Source: Ferrimicrobium acidiphilum DSM 19497
GTDB taxonomy: Bacteria > Actinomycetota > Acidimicrobiia > Acidimicrobiales > Acidimicrobiaceae
Length of the DNA: 64,000 nt
Assembly (NCBI RefSeq): GCF_000949255.1
Contig: NZ_JXUW01000001.1
Coordinates: 62,001-126,000 of the forward strand
Direction of reading: 5' to 3'
Positions 27,998 through 37,418 of this stretch are shown here, in pieces. A program made the translations under genes and the position numbers. Positions within the stretch are counted from its first letter, which is position 1, and every line of letters begins with the position of its first letter. The notes below the pieces were generated by a model. The model worked only from the letters and a program-made list of their open reading frames with translations, did no database searches and was not told where the DNA came from.

Positions 27998-28252
27998 AAC
28001 AGGTTAAGGCTACCGTCTTTTTGAGCTCGCTAGGGCGGATGGTCGCGACTTACCTGGTTCAGTCGTTGTATCGATTCACAGCAGGACTTAATCGGCTTAC
28101 CTTATCGGGGATTGCACACGACAAGCCTGAAGAAAACCTCCCCATGCCGACCAGTTGATGTAGGAGTCATCGGCCAAACAAAATTGGTCCGACCTCGGCA
28201 ACTGCATTAGCAAAAGACCGTCACTGTCGCCATCCGGGTATGCGCATCTCTC

Positions 28253-29104
28253 CTAGTTGCGAACTGAACCCGAAATACTGGCGCGCAACAAGCTCAAACC
28301 GCATCGAAGCGCAATACCAAACTCGACAACAAGCAGGCTAAGAGTTGATCGTCGCTCCGCTGCAGCGTAGACGGCCATCGACCTATGGTGCTCGAGCAAA
28401 GCTCGCGAACGTCGCTGATCACTTGATCTACCGCCGTAATGGGTAACTACCGCCAACGGCTGATAGACAATCTGGTAACCAAACAGGGTAAGTCGGCGAC
28501 ATAAGTCGACGTCCTCTAGATACAGGCGGTACTTTGTATCGAATCCAGCTACTCGACGTAGCGCTGAAGTGGGGCATGCAAGAAAAGCACCTGAGATCCA
28601 CGGAACGACGACAGCAAGTTCAGGATCTACATCGCTCATGCGATAGGAACGCGTCGCTGGGCTGGACGGAGCAAGCCACCCAATGGCACCATGCCACATC
28701 GACTGCCACAACGAGGGAAAACGCCGAAAGGATGGATACCGGCTGCCGTCGCTATTGACCACCTTTGGACCAACTGCACCGACATTTCCGTCTGCCTCCA
28801 GAACGGCCGCAAGAGCATCGATAGCTCCCGGGTGAACCTCAATGTCAGGATTCGAGATCACAACTATGGACTCCTGCACCATTGCCAATCCACGATTGAT
28901 CGCTGCTCCGTAACCGAGATTCATTCCAAAGGCGAGTTGATGCACAACGACGTCACCTATGCAGCTGGTCCGATCGTAAGATTCCTCAACTCCGTTGTCG
29001 ATGACGACAATCCTGTCCACCCCTTGTTGTCGGAGCTGCTCAATAAGCTGCTCAATTGGTCCGGACCTATACTGCACGATGATCACAGCAACACTACAGT
29101 TCAC
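28253..29104 (-). CDS. WbbL-like GT2 rhamnosyltransferase
   Basis: Inverting GT2 enzyme, 283 aa. N-terminal VAVIIVQYRSGPIEQLIEQL, the donor site VISNPDIEVHPGAID, and LYLEDVDLCRRLTLFGY with the acceptor ED motif. Resembles WbbL, which places rhamnose on the polyprenyl-PP-GlcNAc linker of arabinogalactan in mycobacteria; whether that linker exists here is unknown. GTG start overlaps the rmlD stop as GTGA. Encoded downstream of rmlA/B/D, which make its probable donor dTDP-rhamnose. Confidence 0.85.
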   Translation of the reverse strand: MNCSVAVIIVQYRSGPIEQLIEQLRQQGVDRIVVIDNGVEESYDRTSCIGDVVVHQLAFGMNLGYGAAINRGLAMVQESIVVISNPDIEVHPGAIDALAAVLEADGNVGAVGPKVVNSDGSRYPSFRRFPSLWQSMWHGAIGWLAPSSPATRSYRMSDVDPELAVVVPWISGAFLACPTSALRRVAGFDTKYRLYLEDVDLCRRLTLFGYQIVYQPLAVVTHYGGRSSDQRRSRALLEHHRSMAVYAAAERRSTLSLLVVEFGIALRCGLSLLRASISGSVRN

Positions 29105-29967
29105 AGCCGCTCCAAGTCTCTCACGACTCGCTCTATCGCATCATGCCAATCATCAGTAGTCCGGCCCAGCGCGGCACTATACGCAGAGGTGGCGAGTACC
29201 GAATGCCTTGGGCGAGGTGCCGGATAACGATCAGCAACCGAGGCAGCGGTAACCTCTACTACCTGCCCAGGATCACGACCGAGCAGAGTCAGAATCCAAC
29301 GAACCACCTCGAACCAGGACGCACTACCGCCGTTGACAACGTGAAAGCAACCGCTACAGCTACTCAACATCAACTGGATGCTCGCCTCACTCAGATCATC
29401 AGCAATCGTAGGCGAGCCTATCTGGTCGCCTACGAATCTAAGCGTCGAACCCTCCTTGGCTAGACGCACGACCGTGGAGGCGATATTTCCACCTGATGAA
29501 CTCATTAACCATGCGGTTCGAATATTGAGATCGCGCCCCACGCGAAGCTCCTGCTCGCCTCCGAGTTTACTTCGGCCATAGACTCCCAGAGGGTCAACCG
29601 GATCCCACTCACGATAGGGCTGTGCTGATTCACCATTGAAGACATAATCGGTGGAGAAGTTGCAAACCCTACCGCCGACAGCCTCAGCTGCCTCAACCAT
29701 CCATCGCACAGCAAGTGCATTGACCAAAAAGGCTCGCTCTGGCTCACGTTCGCACCGATCGACCGCAGTGAAGGCCGCTGCGTTGACTACCCAATCCGGC
29801 CGAAGCGAACGGATCACTTCGTGGACGGCACCACGTTGCCGAACATCTATGTCCTCCGAGGAAAAAGCGAACACCTCAACCGGAAGATCGAGTTCACCGA
29901 GTCGCCTAGCGAGCCGTTGGCCAAGCTGACCATGAGCTCCCAGAACGACGAACCGAAGCTGGCTCAC
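29101..29967 (-). CDS. rmlD: dTDP-4-dehydrorhamnose reductase RmlD
   Basis: Last step of dTDP-L-rhamnose synthesis, NADPH-dependent. 288 aa. VLGAHGQLGQRLAR, then VVNAAAFTAVDRCE, NFSTDYVFNG, and YGRSKLGGEQ as the active-site YxxxK. GTG start overlaps the rmlB stop (GTGA). Usual length and motif order. Confidence 0.93.
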   Translation of the reverse strand: MSQLRFVVLGAHGQLGQRLARRLGELDLPVEVFAFSSEDIDVRQRGAVHEVIRSLRPDWVVNAAAFTAVDRCEREPERAFLVNALAVRWMVEAAEAVGGRVCNFSTDYVFNGESAQPYREWDPVDPLGVYGRSKLGGEQELRVGRDLNIRTAWLMSSSGGNIASTVVRLAKEGSTLRFVGDQIGSPTIADDLSEASIQLMLSSCSGCFHVVNGGSASWFEVVRWILTLLGRDPGQVVEVTAASVADRYPAPRPRHSVLATSAYSAALGRTTDDWHDAIERVVRDLERL

Positions 29968-30977
29968 GATCGAAGCTGCCAGGCTGCCGATTCCTGAACC
30001 GGCGCCCTACCTAACAACGGCCGCCACCACGCCTCGTTATCTCGATACCAGCGTATCGTCTCGCGCATTCCTTCATCAAACGTTATCGAGGGTGTGAATC
30101 CGAGTTCAGTCCTAATCTTGGATGAGTCCAGGAGGTACCGGCGATCATGCGATGGTCGATCAGGAACCGTGGTCTTAAGCGTTGCCGGTTTCCCCAATTC
30201 CGCGAGTATGCGATCGGCGATCTCTTCGATCGAATACTCCGAACCCGTGCCCACATGGTAGGTTTCGCCAGCTTTCCCCTGATGAATAACCAGATCAATA
30301 GCTCTCGCATGATCAAGTACGTGAATCCACTCTCGGCGGTTGTCCTTGGAGGCATACAACGGAAGGGGTTGATCCTGTAAGGCCAAGGCGGCGAAAAGCG
30401 GAATCAGCTTCTCGGGAAATTGATACGGTCCATAGTTGTTCGCGCAGTTAGTAATACTAATCGGGAGTCCGTAGGTCAGCGAATATGCCCTGACCGCATG
30501 ATCGGCTGCTGCCTTCGATGCATTGTACGGAGTGCGTGGTCGATACGGAGACGTCTCCGTGAAGGCCTCATCGGCATCGAGGTCAAGATCACCATACACC
30601 TCACACGTCGAAACATGGTGAAATCGTGTCAAACCTCCATAGGCCCGAGCAGCCTCAAGAAGTCCAACAGTACCTGTCACATTCGTACGAAAGAAGCGTT
30701 CCGGATCGATTATGGCCAGGGAGTTATGCGACTCAGCGGCAAAATTAACGACAACATCGATCGAATGACGGTCAAGTACCTCATGAACATGTCCAGTGTT
30801 GCCAATATCCGCCTGGACAAATCGGATCCGATCATCAAGATCGACTAGCGATTCCTTGCAGCCCGCGTATGTAAGTGCATCTAACACCACCACCACGTCT
30901 TCAGGATGGGTCTTAGACCAGTACCGTGTGAAATTCGAGCCAATAAAGCCAGCTCCTCCGGTTACCAGTAGTTTCAC
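29964..30977 (-). CDS. rmlB: dTDP-glucose 4,6-dehydratase RmlB
   Basis: Dehydrates dTDP-glucose to dTDP-4-keto-6-deoxyglucose using NAD. 337 aa. TGGAGFIGSNFTRYW, FAAESHNSLAIIDPE, HVSTCEVYGDL, YNASKAAADH and NCANNYGPYQFPEKLIPLF are all typical. In many RmlB proteins the second motif reads ESHVDRSI; here it is ESHNSLAI, a modest variant. GTG start with GGCGAGG upstream. 41 bp downstream of rmlA. Confidence 0.93.
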   Translation of the reverse strand: MKLLVTGGAGFIGSNFTRYWSKTHPEDVVVVLDALTYAGCKESLVDLDDRIRFVQADIGNTGHVHEVLDRHSIDVVVNFAAESHNSLAIIDPERFFRTNVTGTVGLLEAARAYGGLTRFHHVSTCEVYGDLDLDADEAFTETSPYRPRTPYNASKAAADHAVRAYSLTYGLPISITNCANNYGPYQFPEKLIPLFAALALQDQPLPLYASKDNRREWIHVLDHARAIDLVIHQGKAGETYHVGTGSEYSIEEIADRILAELGKPATLKTTVPDRPSHDRRYLLDSSKIRTELGFTPSITFDEGMRETIRWYRDNEAWWRPLLGRAPVQESAAWQLRS

Positions 30978-31018
30978 GGCCCTCGCCTTTCATGTTAGCG
31001 AAACATTGCGAGCACAGA

Positions 31019-32086
31019 CTATAGCAACTCTACCCGAGCATGATCGCCTACCACGAGCTTGGTAGCTCGGGGTCGCTCGTTTCGATGGCAAATCGTGGCA
31101 AATTTCCCAATCACCGATCCTTCGATCGCACCTACATCGTCAACGATAGAGTCACTCAAGATAATCGAATTCACTACTTCAGAAGCTGAGATCGAACAAC
31201 GATCGCCGATCGCCGAAAATGGGCCAACATAACACGACTGCAGCGAAGCATCACGACCAATAACAGCTGGACCTCGGATGATTGAATCAACGATCCTCGC
31301 ACCGGCCTCTATGAGAACTGGCCCATCCACCTGCGAATCGATCACCTCCCCCATGATCAGTGGACGGATAGCCATTAACGCAATCCTGTTCCCTTCGAGC
31401 AACGCCTCAGGATCTCCAAGATCCTTCCAGTACCCGTCGACCATCGACGAGTTCACTCCAAACCCGTGCTCGATGAGCCAACTGATAGCATCGGTTATCT
31501 CAAGCTCTCCCCTGGCGGATGGCTCGATGTCGGCAACTGCCTCGTGGATGTGGTGGTCAAAAAGGTAAACACCTACCAAGGCCAAGTCAGACGGAGGGTT
31601 ATCAGGCTTCTCAACGAGACGCAGGACGGAGCCATCACCTGCGATCTCGGCAACACCAAACTTCCTAGGATCAGGAACCCGTGCCAAAAGAATCCTTGCA
31701 GCTGTGGAAGCATCACGCTCGATGAATCCTTGGACAATATCAGAAACCCCACCTACCAGAAAGTTATCGCCGAGATACATAACAAAGTCCTCATCGCCAA
31801 GAAATTCTCTGGCGATCAGCACGGCGTGAGCCAACCCACGAGGTGCATCCTGGGGGAGGTAGGTCACCTTCAGCCCGAAATTCGAACCGTCGCCGACCGC
31901 CGCCTTAACCTCGACAGCCGTATGCCCGACCACAATGCCCACCTCAGTGATCCCGCACTCAGCAATTGCTTCAAGTCCATAAAAAAGAATGGGTTTATTC
32001 GCAATAGGCACGAGCTGTTTCGATGCAGTATGGGTCAGCGGGCGAAGTCGAGTTCCGGACCCTCCAGCAAGAATAAGTGCCTTCAT
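31019..32086 (-). CDS. rmlA: Glucose-1-phosphate thymidylyltransferase (RmlA, long type)
   Basis: Makes dTDP-glucose from dTTP and glucose-1-P. 355 aa, the length of the 'long' RmlA group, with a C-terminal beta-helix extension. LILAGGSGTRLRPLTHTASK, YLGDNFLVGG and VEKPDNPPSDLALVGVY are seen. ATG start with AGGAG upstream, 9 bp after the acyl-CoA dehydrogenase stop. First of rmlA-rmlB-rmlD-wbbL; rmlC (3,5-epimerase) is not in the window. Confidence 0.92.
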   Translation of the reverse strand: MKALILAGGSGTRLRPLTHTASKQLVPIANKPILFYGLEAIAECGITEVGIVVGHTAVEVKAAVGDGSNFGLKVTYLPQDAPRGLAHAVLIAREFLGDEDFVMYLGDNFLVGGVSDIVQGFIERDASTAARILLARVPDPRKFGVAEIAGDGSVLRLVEKPDNPPSDLALVGVYLFDHHIHEAVADIEPSARGELEITDAISWLIEHGFGVNSSMVDGYWKDLGDPEALLEGNRIALMAIRPLIMGEVIDSQVDGPVLIEAGARIVDSIIRGPAVIGRDASLQSCYVGPFSAIGDRCSISASEVVNSIILSDSIVDDVGAIEGSVIGKFATICHRNERPRATKLVVGDHARVELL

Positions 32087-32095
32087 GTAGTTCTC

Positions 32096-33235
32096 CTAAG
32101 AGGTAGGGAGGCCAAGGGAGCGTGCAATGACCAAGCGTTGCACCTCTGACGTCCCCTCGCCAATCTCAAGTATCTTGGCGTCTCGATAGTAGCGCGCAAC
32201 TGGAGACTCTTCAATGAAACCTGCACCTCCAAAAATCTGAGTTGCGTCGCGAGCTATCGAAACCGCTGCCTCGGTCGCATAAAGTTTCGCTACAGCTGCC
32301 TCCCTCTTAAATGGACGTCCGTGATCTTTCAGCCAAGCTGCCCGATAGACTAACAGACGCGATGCTTGAATAGCAACCTCCATGTCGGCACACTTGAAAG
32401 AAATCGCCTGATAACGAGCGATTGGACCTCCAAAAGCGTTCCGATTTGCAGCGTAGGCAAGTGACTCGCGTAGGCACGCCTCTGCCAAACCAAGTGCAAG
32501 TGCTGCAATCGAGATACGACCATCATCGAGGATTGCAAGGAACTGCGCAAACCCCCTACCAGGATCACCAAGTAGAGCTTCTTGACCCAATTCAACGTCA
32601 ACGAGACTGAGTGGATGGGTGTCAGAGGCATGCCAGCCTAACTTCTTATACGCTGGCTCCACGGTAAATCCTGGCGTACCTGATGGCACGATGAAACTTG
32701 ACACCCCTTCATCTCCTCGCGCGGTGACCGTCACAAGTGACGTAATTGGAGTTCCAGAGTTCGTAATGTACGCCTTTGTACCGTTCAAGAGGAAGCGTTC
32801 CCCGTGGCGATCCACCCGGGTGCGAGTAGCTCCTGCATCGGAACCTCCATCGGGTTCCGTCAGCCCAAAACCACCAAGCGCGCGACCGGCACAAAGATCA
32901 GGAAGCCACCGCTGCTTCTGCTCCTCGTTACCGAACTGATAGATAGGATTGGCACCGAGCCCCACACCAGCAGACAAGGTTATCGCCAATGAGGAGTCGC
33001 CCTTGGCCAACTCCTCGACTGCAATACACAAAGAGGTAAAGTCACCACCACCCCCTCCGTAGGCCTCGGGAAATATCATCCCAAACAGTCCAAGTTGACC
33101 GAGTTCTAGCACCTGCGGGAGCGGGAACTCACCCCGCTCATCCCATCCAAGAGCGTTAGGCAACACCTCAGCGCCAACGAAATCAGCCACTACTTTACGA
33201 AGTGCTTCATGCTCTTCGCTGAACTCAACCGACAT
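32096..33235 (-). CDS. Acyl-CoA dehydrogenase
   Basis: FAD enzyme oxidising acyl-CoA to enoyl-CoA, 379 aa. GGFGLTEPDGGSDAGATRT and YITNSG bind FAD/substrate; YRDAKILEIGEGTSEVQRLV carries the catalytic glutamate in EGTSE. ATG 33235 is preferred over TTG 33253 because GAGGAGG lies directly upstream. It lies just upstream of rmlA on the same strand, an odd partner for a rhamnose operon. Likely a short/branched-chain or similar substrate; not resolvable here. Confidence 0.92.
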   Translation of the reverse strand: MSVEFSEEHEALRKVVADFVGAEVLPNALGWDERGEFPLPQVLELGQLGLFGMIFPEAYGGGGGDFTSLCIAVEELAKGDSSLAITLSAGVGLGANPIYQFGNEEQKQRWLPDLCAGRALGGFGLTEPDGGSDAGATRTRVDRHGERFLLNGTKAYITNSGTPITSLVTVTARGDEGVSSFIVPSGTPGFTVEPAYKKLGWHASDTHPLSLVDVELGQEALLGDPGRGFAQFLAILDDGRISIAALALGLAEACLRESLAYAANRNAFGGPIARYQAISFKCADMEVAIQASRLLVYRAAWLKDHGRPFKREAAVAKLYATEAAVSIARDATQIFGGAGFIEESPVARYYRDAKILEIGEGTSEVQRLVIARSLGLPTS

Positions 33236-33267
33236 ACTGCCCTCCTCGCTCAATCGTTACACTACCT

Positions 33268-33295
33268 GCGGGGCGGCCCCGCTGAACCGCCCCGC
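33268..33295. other. GC-rich hairpin upstream of the acyl-CoA dehydrogenase
   Basis: GCGGGGCGG and CCGCCCCGC form a 9-bp stem with a 10-nt loop, without a T-run on either side. It lies in the leader of the dehydrogenase and might be a terminator for the small ORF upstream or a leader structure. Confidence 0.4.
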
Positions 33296-33315
33296 TACAT
33301 ACCTTCTGTTCGGAA

Positions 33316-33438
33316 CTACGCCGTTTGGGAGTACTCCACGGCCAACCAGTGTCCATCGCCATCGATCACCTCGGAATCATAGATTCCAAAGAGGTAGCTA
33401 CAAGGGTGTTGCGACACCCCTTTATAACTACCACTCAA
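33316..33438 (-). CDS. Possible 40-aa small protein
   Basis: A short minus-strand frame from TTG 33438 (or GTG at 33417) to TAG at 33316, reading a protein-like C-terminus YLFGIYDSEVIDGDGHWLAV then EYSQTA. It lies between birA and the acyl-CoA dehydrogenase on the same strand. Composition is protein-like, but there is no strong ribosome site and no family I recognise. Could be a decayed gene end. Confidence 0.3.
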   Translation of the reverse strand: MSGSYKGVSQHPCSYLFGIYDSEVIDGDGHWLAVEYSQTA

Positions 33439-33540
33439 CGATCAAATCCGCACCTTTCTGCTGTCGGCTACTCCATAGATATCCGCGTGAATAGCGCTAG
33501 AGCAGCTCGCGCATCAAGCGATTGTTGGTTAACAGCGATC

Positions 33541-34311
33541 CTATAGGTCACCCACTACGCCAAGATGTTCTACATCACCAACATGAAGTGCAATTCGACC
33601 ACTGACGGTCTTGACAACCAAACAGCCTTCCTGATCGACATCCTCCGCCAATCCTATCACCTCGCCTTCCGGACGCAGAATCCGCACTTGGCGTCCCAGT
33701 GTTGAGGAGAACTCTCTATAGCTTGCCAGCACTGACTCTGTTCGCCCCTCCAGCAGCCTTAGAATCTGGTCATTGAGCTCCCTAAGGTAGTTTAGCAAAA
33801 GAGTGTCACGTAATAAAAAGAAGTCCTCGCCGGTATAGCCATCAAGCGTGTCGATGAGACGGCTAAGAGTACGCCCATCGACAAGTGTTGGTGTTGCAGT
33901 GAGGTTAAGACCTAGTCCGAGTACTCCCTGGTAGGTCGTGCCATCGAAACTCCCATCGACGAGAATGCCGCCTAACTTTCCTCCACCCACCATAAGGTCA
34001 TTGGGCCATTTCAGTACGATTCCAGAGGCACCAAGAGCCCTCACTGCTAGGACTGCGGCATTGGCAACTGCGAGTGGCAACAAGTTGATAGCCGCTTGTC
34101 TTGGAAGATGGACCAAGACGGAACAGGCCAAGCCACTTCTAGGGATGTCGTAGAAACTACGACCCCTCCTGCCTCGCCCCGCGACCTGATGGTCAGCAAC
34201 AACCACCAATCGCTCCAGACTAATTCTGGCAAAACGGTCTATCATGGTACGATTCGTTGACTCGGTCTCATCAAGTAGGATTATCCGCCATGGGGTAGTA
34301 CTGTCCATCAC
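33541..34311 (-). CDS. birA: Biotin--[acetyl-CoA-carboxylase] ligase BirA
   Basis: Attaches biotin to carrier lysines via biotinyl-AMP. 256 aa without the N-terminal DNA-binding domain, so not a repressor. ETESTNRTMID, GRGRRGRSFYD and VLKWPNDLMVGGGKLGGILV are the catalytic motifs. Divergent from the biotin carboxylase/BCCP gene at 34423, its obvious substrate, with 111 bp between them. Confidence 0.93.
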   Translation of the reverse strand: MMDSTTPWRIILLDETESTNRTMIDRFARISLERLVVVADHQVAGRGRRGRSFYDIPRSGLACSVLVHLPRQAAINLLPLAVANAAVLAVRALGASGIVLKWPNDLMVGGGKLGGILVDGSFDGTTYQGVLGLGLNLTATPTLVDGRTLSRLIDTLDGYTGEDFFLLRDTLLLNYLRELNDQILRLLEGRTESVLASYREFSSTLGRQVRILRPEGEVIGLAEDVDQEGCLVVKTVSGRIALHVGDVEHLGVVGDL

Positions 34312-34422
34312 TCAGCAACCCTAGGGGATGGGTGTGAGCCAGCCATCTTTGACAGGCAGGTTATTCCAGGCTTAGCTGGGTATAAAGAATTCGAGTCGAA
34401 CCAAACGAGAAAGGCGGCACAG

Positions 34423-36192
34423 GTGTTTGAACGGCTACTAGTAGCGAACCGAGGAGAGATTGCGGTTCGTGTGATCCGGACAGCACGAGAGATGGGTATT
34501 ACCACAATTGCCGTATACTCCGACGCCGACCGAGATGCCATGCATGTCCGTTATGCCGACGAAGCTTACAATCTGCCAGGGACCTCAGCCAGGGGCAGCT
34601 ATCTCAATACTGAGCGAATCCTCGAGATCATTGAACGAACTGGAACCCAAGCCGTGCACCCAGGTTACGGCTTCTTCAGCGAGAACACAGACTTTGCCCG
34701 AGCTATTGAGAGCACCGGAGTAGTCTTTGTTGGCCCACCCCCAGAAGCCATCGAGGTGATGGGCGACAAGATCTCCTCGCGCATCGCGGCAACTGCAGCC
34801 GGCGTTGCTGGCGTGCCTGGTACTACTGAGGTGCTGCAAAGTGCCGACGAGATCGTAGCCTTTGGTGAACAGTACGGCTGGCCAGTCGCCATAAAGGCAG
34901 CCTATGGCGGAGGGGGACGCGGCATGCGAGTGGTAAATTCAGCCGCCGATGCAGCTGAAGCCCTTGCGTCGGCTCAACGAGAAGCACTTGCATCATTCGG
35001 TCGTGATGAGTGTTACCTAGAACGATACCTCACTTGGCCGCGACATGTAGAGATGCAGATCATCGGCGATGCGCACGACAACCTCCTCTGGCTAGGAGAA
35101 CGAGACTGCTCCTGTCAGCGGCGACATCAAAAACTGATAGAAGAGTCTCCTGCTCCAGATTTTCCCGATGAAGTACGAGTGCAAATGGGCGAGGCTGCCG
35201 TCAAAGTCGCCCGAGCGTGTGGCTACCGCAACGCCGGGACAGTCGAGTTTCTCTACCAAGATGGACAGTTCTACTTCTTGGAGATGAACACCCGTCTCCA
35301 GGTCGAGCACCCTATCACTGAGGCGATAACCGGTCTTGACCTGGTTGAACTCCAACTTCGTGTCGCTGCAGGCGAACCCCTACCTCTCTCGCAAGATCAG
35401 ATTGTCCGCACCGGGCATGCAATAGAGATCCGTCTCAATGCCGAAGATCCTTCGGGGGGGCGATTCATACCGTCTCCCGGACCAATCGTGCGCTTCGACC
35501 GCGCTGACGGCCCTGGAGTTCGCACAGACGCCGGGTACGAGGCGGGTGACACTATCAGTCAGTATTATGACAACCTGATTGCAAAACTCATCGTATGGGC
35601 ACCTGATCGCGAGCGTGCCATCGCTAAGGCGATCCGCGCGCTACGAGAGACCAAGCTCGAAGGGGTTACGACAACAATCCCGGCAGATCTCGCCATACTC
35701 GAACACCCGGACTTCCACGCCGTTGAACACTCGACCAAATGGGTAGAGGATCGTCTCGACCTGAGTACATTGACAGCCGCGCCAACTACTGGAACAAGTG
35801 AGAGCCCAAGCGTCCCAACCGAAGTTGTCGCAGAGGTCAATGGGAAACGAGTCGCGGTCAAACTCTATCTTCCCGAGATGACCCAAGTCACCCCAACCCG
35901 CCCAAATCCAACACGTTCAGAAGTACCAACACCTCGATCCGCACGGGCCCAAGGGGGTAAGCCAAGTGCAGCTTCCGGATCAGGAACCGTAACTGTACCA
36001 ATGCAAGGTACAGTCGTCAAGATCTCAGTCGAGGTAGGTCAAGAGGTCAGCGTTGGCGACACCGTCATCGTATTGGAGGCCATGAAGATGGAGAACTCCA
36101 TCCTCGCTGAGCGTTCTGGTACAGTAAGCGAGATCAGAGTCAAACCAGGCGACACGGTCGGCACAGGTGACGTCGTCGCGGTCATCGCCTAA
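34423..36192 (+). CDS. Acyl-CoA carboxylase alpha subunit (biotin carboxylase plus BCCP)
   Basis: 589 aa, AccA3-like. N-terminal biotin carboxylase with LVANRGEIAVRVIRTAREMG, ATP-grasp loop AAYGGGGRGMRVV, FLEMNTRLQVEHPITE. A Pro/Thr/Ser linker at about 460-515 precedes the BCCP domain with the biotinylated lysine in EAMKMENS. Carboxylates acetyl- or propionyl-CoA together with an AccD-type subunit, which is not in the window. GTG start. First gene of a plus-strand run. Confidence 0.93.
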   Translation: MFERLLVANRGEIAVRVIRTAREMGITTIAVYSDADRDAMHVRYADEAYNLPGTSARGSYLNTERILEIIERTGTQAVHPGYGFFSENTDFARAIESTGVVFVGPPPEAIEVMGDKISSRIAATAAGVAGVPGTTEVLQSADEIVAFGEQYGWPVAIKAAYGGGGRGMRVVNSAADAAEALASAQREALASFGRDECYLERYLTWPRHVEMQIIGDAHDNLLWLGERDCSCQRRHQKLIEESPAPDFPDEVRVQMGEAAVKVARACGYRNAGTVEFLYQDGQFYFLEMNTRLQVEHPITEAITGLDLVELQLRVAAGEPLPLSQDQIVRTGHAIEIRLNAEDPSGGRFIPSPGPIVRFDRADGPGVRTDAGYEAGDTISQYYDNLIAKLIVWAPDRERAIAKAIRALRETKLEGVTTTIPADLAILEHPDFHAVEHSTKWVEDRLDLSTLTAAPTTGTSESPSVPTEVVAEVNGKRVAVKLYLPEMTQVTPTRPNPTRSEVPTPRSARAQGGKPSAASGSGTVTVPMQGTVVKISVEVGQEVSVGDTVIVLEAMKMENSILAERSGTVSEIRVKPGDTVGTGDVVAVIA

Positions 36193-36213
36193 GAACTGGG
36201 CCGAAGGAGAAAG

Positions 36214-37380
36214 ATGCCACAAGTTGATGGAGAACGGAGGGCAATACGGTCAGCGGCAGAGCGAAACTATGGTCGTGCCTACGACCTTTCTCATCGGATT
36301 CATGCAAATCCTGAACTCGCTTTTGAAGAGGTCAAGGCCGCTACATGGCTGGCCAGTGAGCTCGAGGCGGTGGGTTTCACGACAACCAAGGGGGTTGGGG
36401 GTCTAGATACCGCTGTGCTCGGTGAAGCTGGATCTGGTGAACTAGTGGTCACACTCTGCGCAGAGTACGATGCACTGCCAAAGGTTGGACATGCATGTGG
36501 TCACAACATCATCGCCGCAAGTGCCTTGCTCGGTGCAGCGTCGCTCATCGATCTCGTCGATGAGCTTGGCATTACCCTGCGCGTCATCGGAACTCCAGCA
36601 GAAGAGGGTGGTGGTGGAAAAATCATCCTGCTTGAGGAGGGAGTCTTCACCGGTACAAACGTCGCAATGATGCTCCATCCAGCCCCAATGGAGGCTGATA
36701 GGATGCATGTGCAAGCAGCACGCCACTTCCTCGTCTCATTTGAGGGGAAGGACTCGCATGCAGCCGCGGCGCCACAACTAGGCGTCAACGCGCTCGACGC
36801 CATGACGATCTCTCTAACTTCGATTGGGCTCTTGCGTCAACATATTCTTGCTGACGACCGCATCCATGGGATCATAACCAAGGGAGGGGATGCTCCGAAC
36901 ATCATCCCCTCGCTAGTTGAGGGCGAGTTTCTTACCCGCTCCGCAACGCTTGCGGAACTCGAAAATCTCGCACCGCGCGTCGACCGGTGTTTCGAGGCAG
37001 GAGCACTAGCAACGGGCGCTAGCTGTACCATCAGTGATCGCGGACCCATCTATTCCCAACTTGTTACCGACGAGGACCTCGCCGCGATCTATGTTCGTGA
37101 AGCGACACATATTGGCCGCACCTTTCCTGTCGATGATCGACCATTGTCAGCCTCTACCGACATGGGAAATATCTCACTAGAGGTGGCAACAATTCACCCG
37201 CTTGTCAACATCAACTCCTGGCCAGCAGTCAACCATCAACCAGGGTTCACAGAGGCTGCAAAATCGCCAGAGGCAGACCGAGCGATGTTCGAAGGGGGGA
37301 TGGCGCTCGCTATGACTGCGGTTGTGGCCGCCACCGACAATGAGATTCGACAGCGACTCATCGCCTGCCCCTGCCGATAA
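36214..37380 (+). CDS. M20-family amidohydrolase/peptidase
   Basis: Zinc metallohydrolase, 388 aa. LCAEYDALPKVGHACGHNII and GTPAEEGGGGKIILLEEG are typical of the M20 subgroup that includes aminobenzoyl-glutamate hydrolase B-like enzymes. The small dimerisation lid (FEGKDSHAAAAPQLGVNALD) follows. GAAGGAGAAAG precedes the ATG. 21 bp after the carboxylase gene. Substrate unknown; amide hydrolysis of an acyl-amino acid or peptide-like compound is inferred from family. Confidence 0.85.
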   Translation: MPQVDGERRAIRSAAERNYGRAYDLSHRIHANPELAFEEVKAATWLASELEAVGFTTTKGVGGLDTAVLGEAGSGELVVTLCAEYDALPKVGHACGHNIIAASALLGAASLIDLVDELGITLRVIGTPAEEGGGGKIILLEEGVFTGTNVAMMLHPAPMEADRMHVQAARHFLVSFEGKDSHAAAAPQLGVNALDAMTISLTSIGLLRQHILADDRIHGIITKGGDAPNIIPSLVEGEFLTRSATLAELENLAPRVDRCFEAGALATGASCTISDRGPIYSQLVTDEDLAAIYVREATHIGRTFPVDDRPLSASTDMGNISLEVATIHPLVNINSWPAVNHQPGFTEAAKSPEADRAMFEGGMALAMTAVVAATDNEIRQRLIACPCR

Positions 37381-37418
37381 GGTGATCATCTCCTCTATTC
37401 ATCGATCGAAGATTGATA

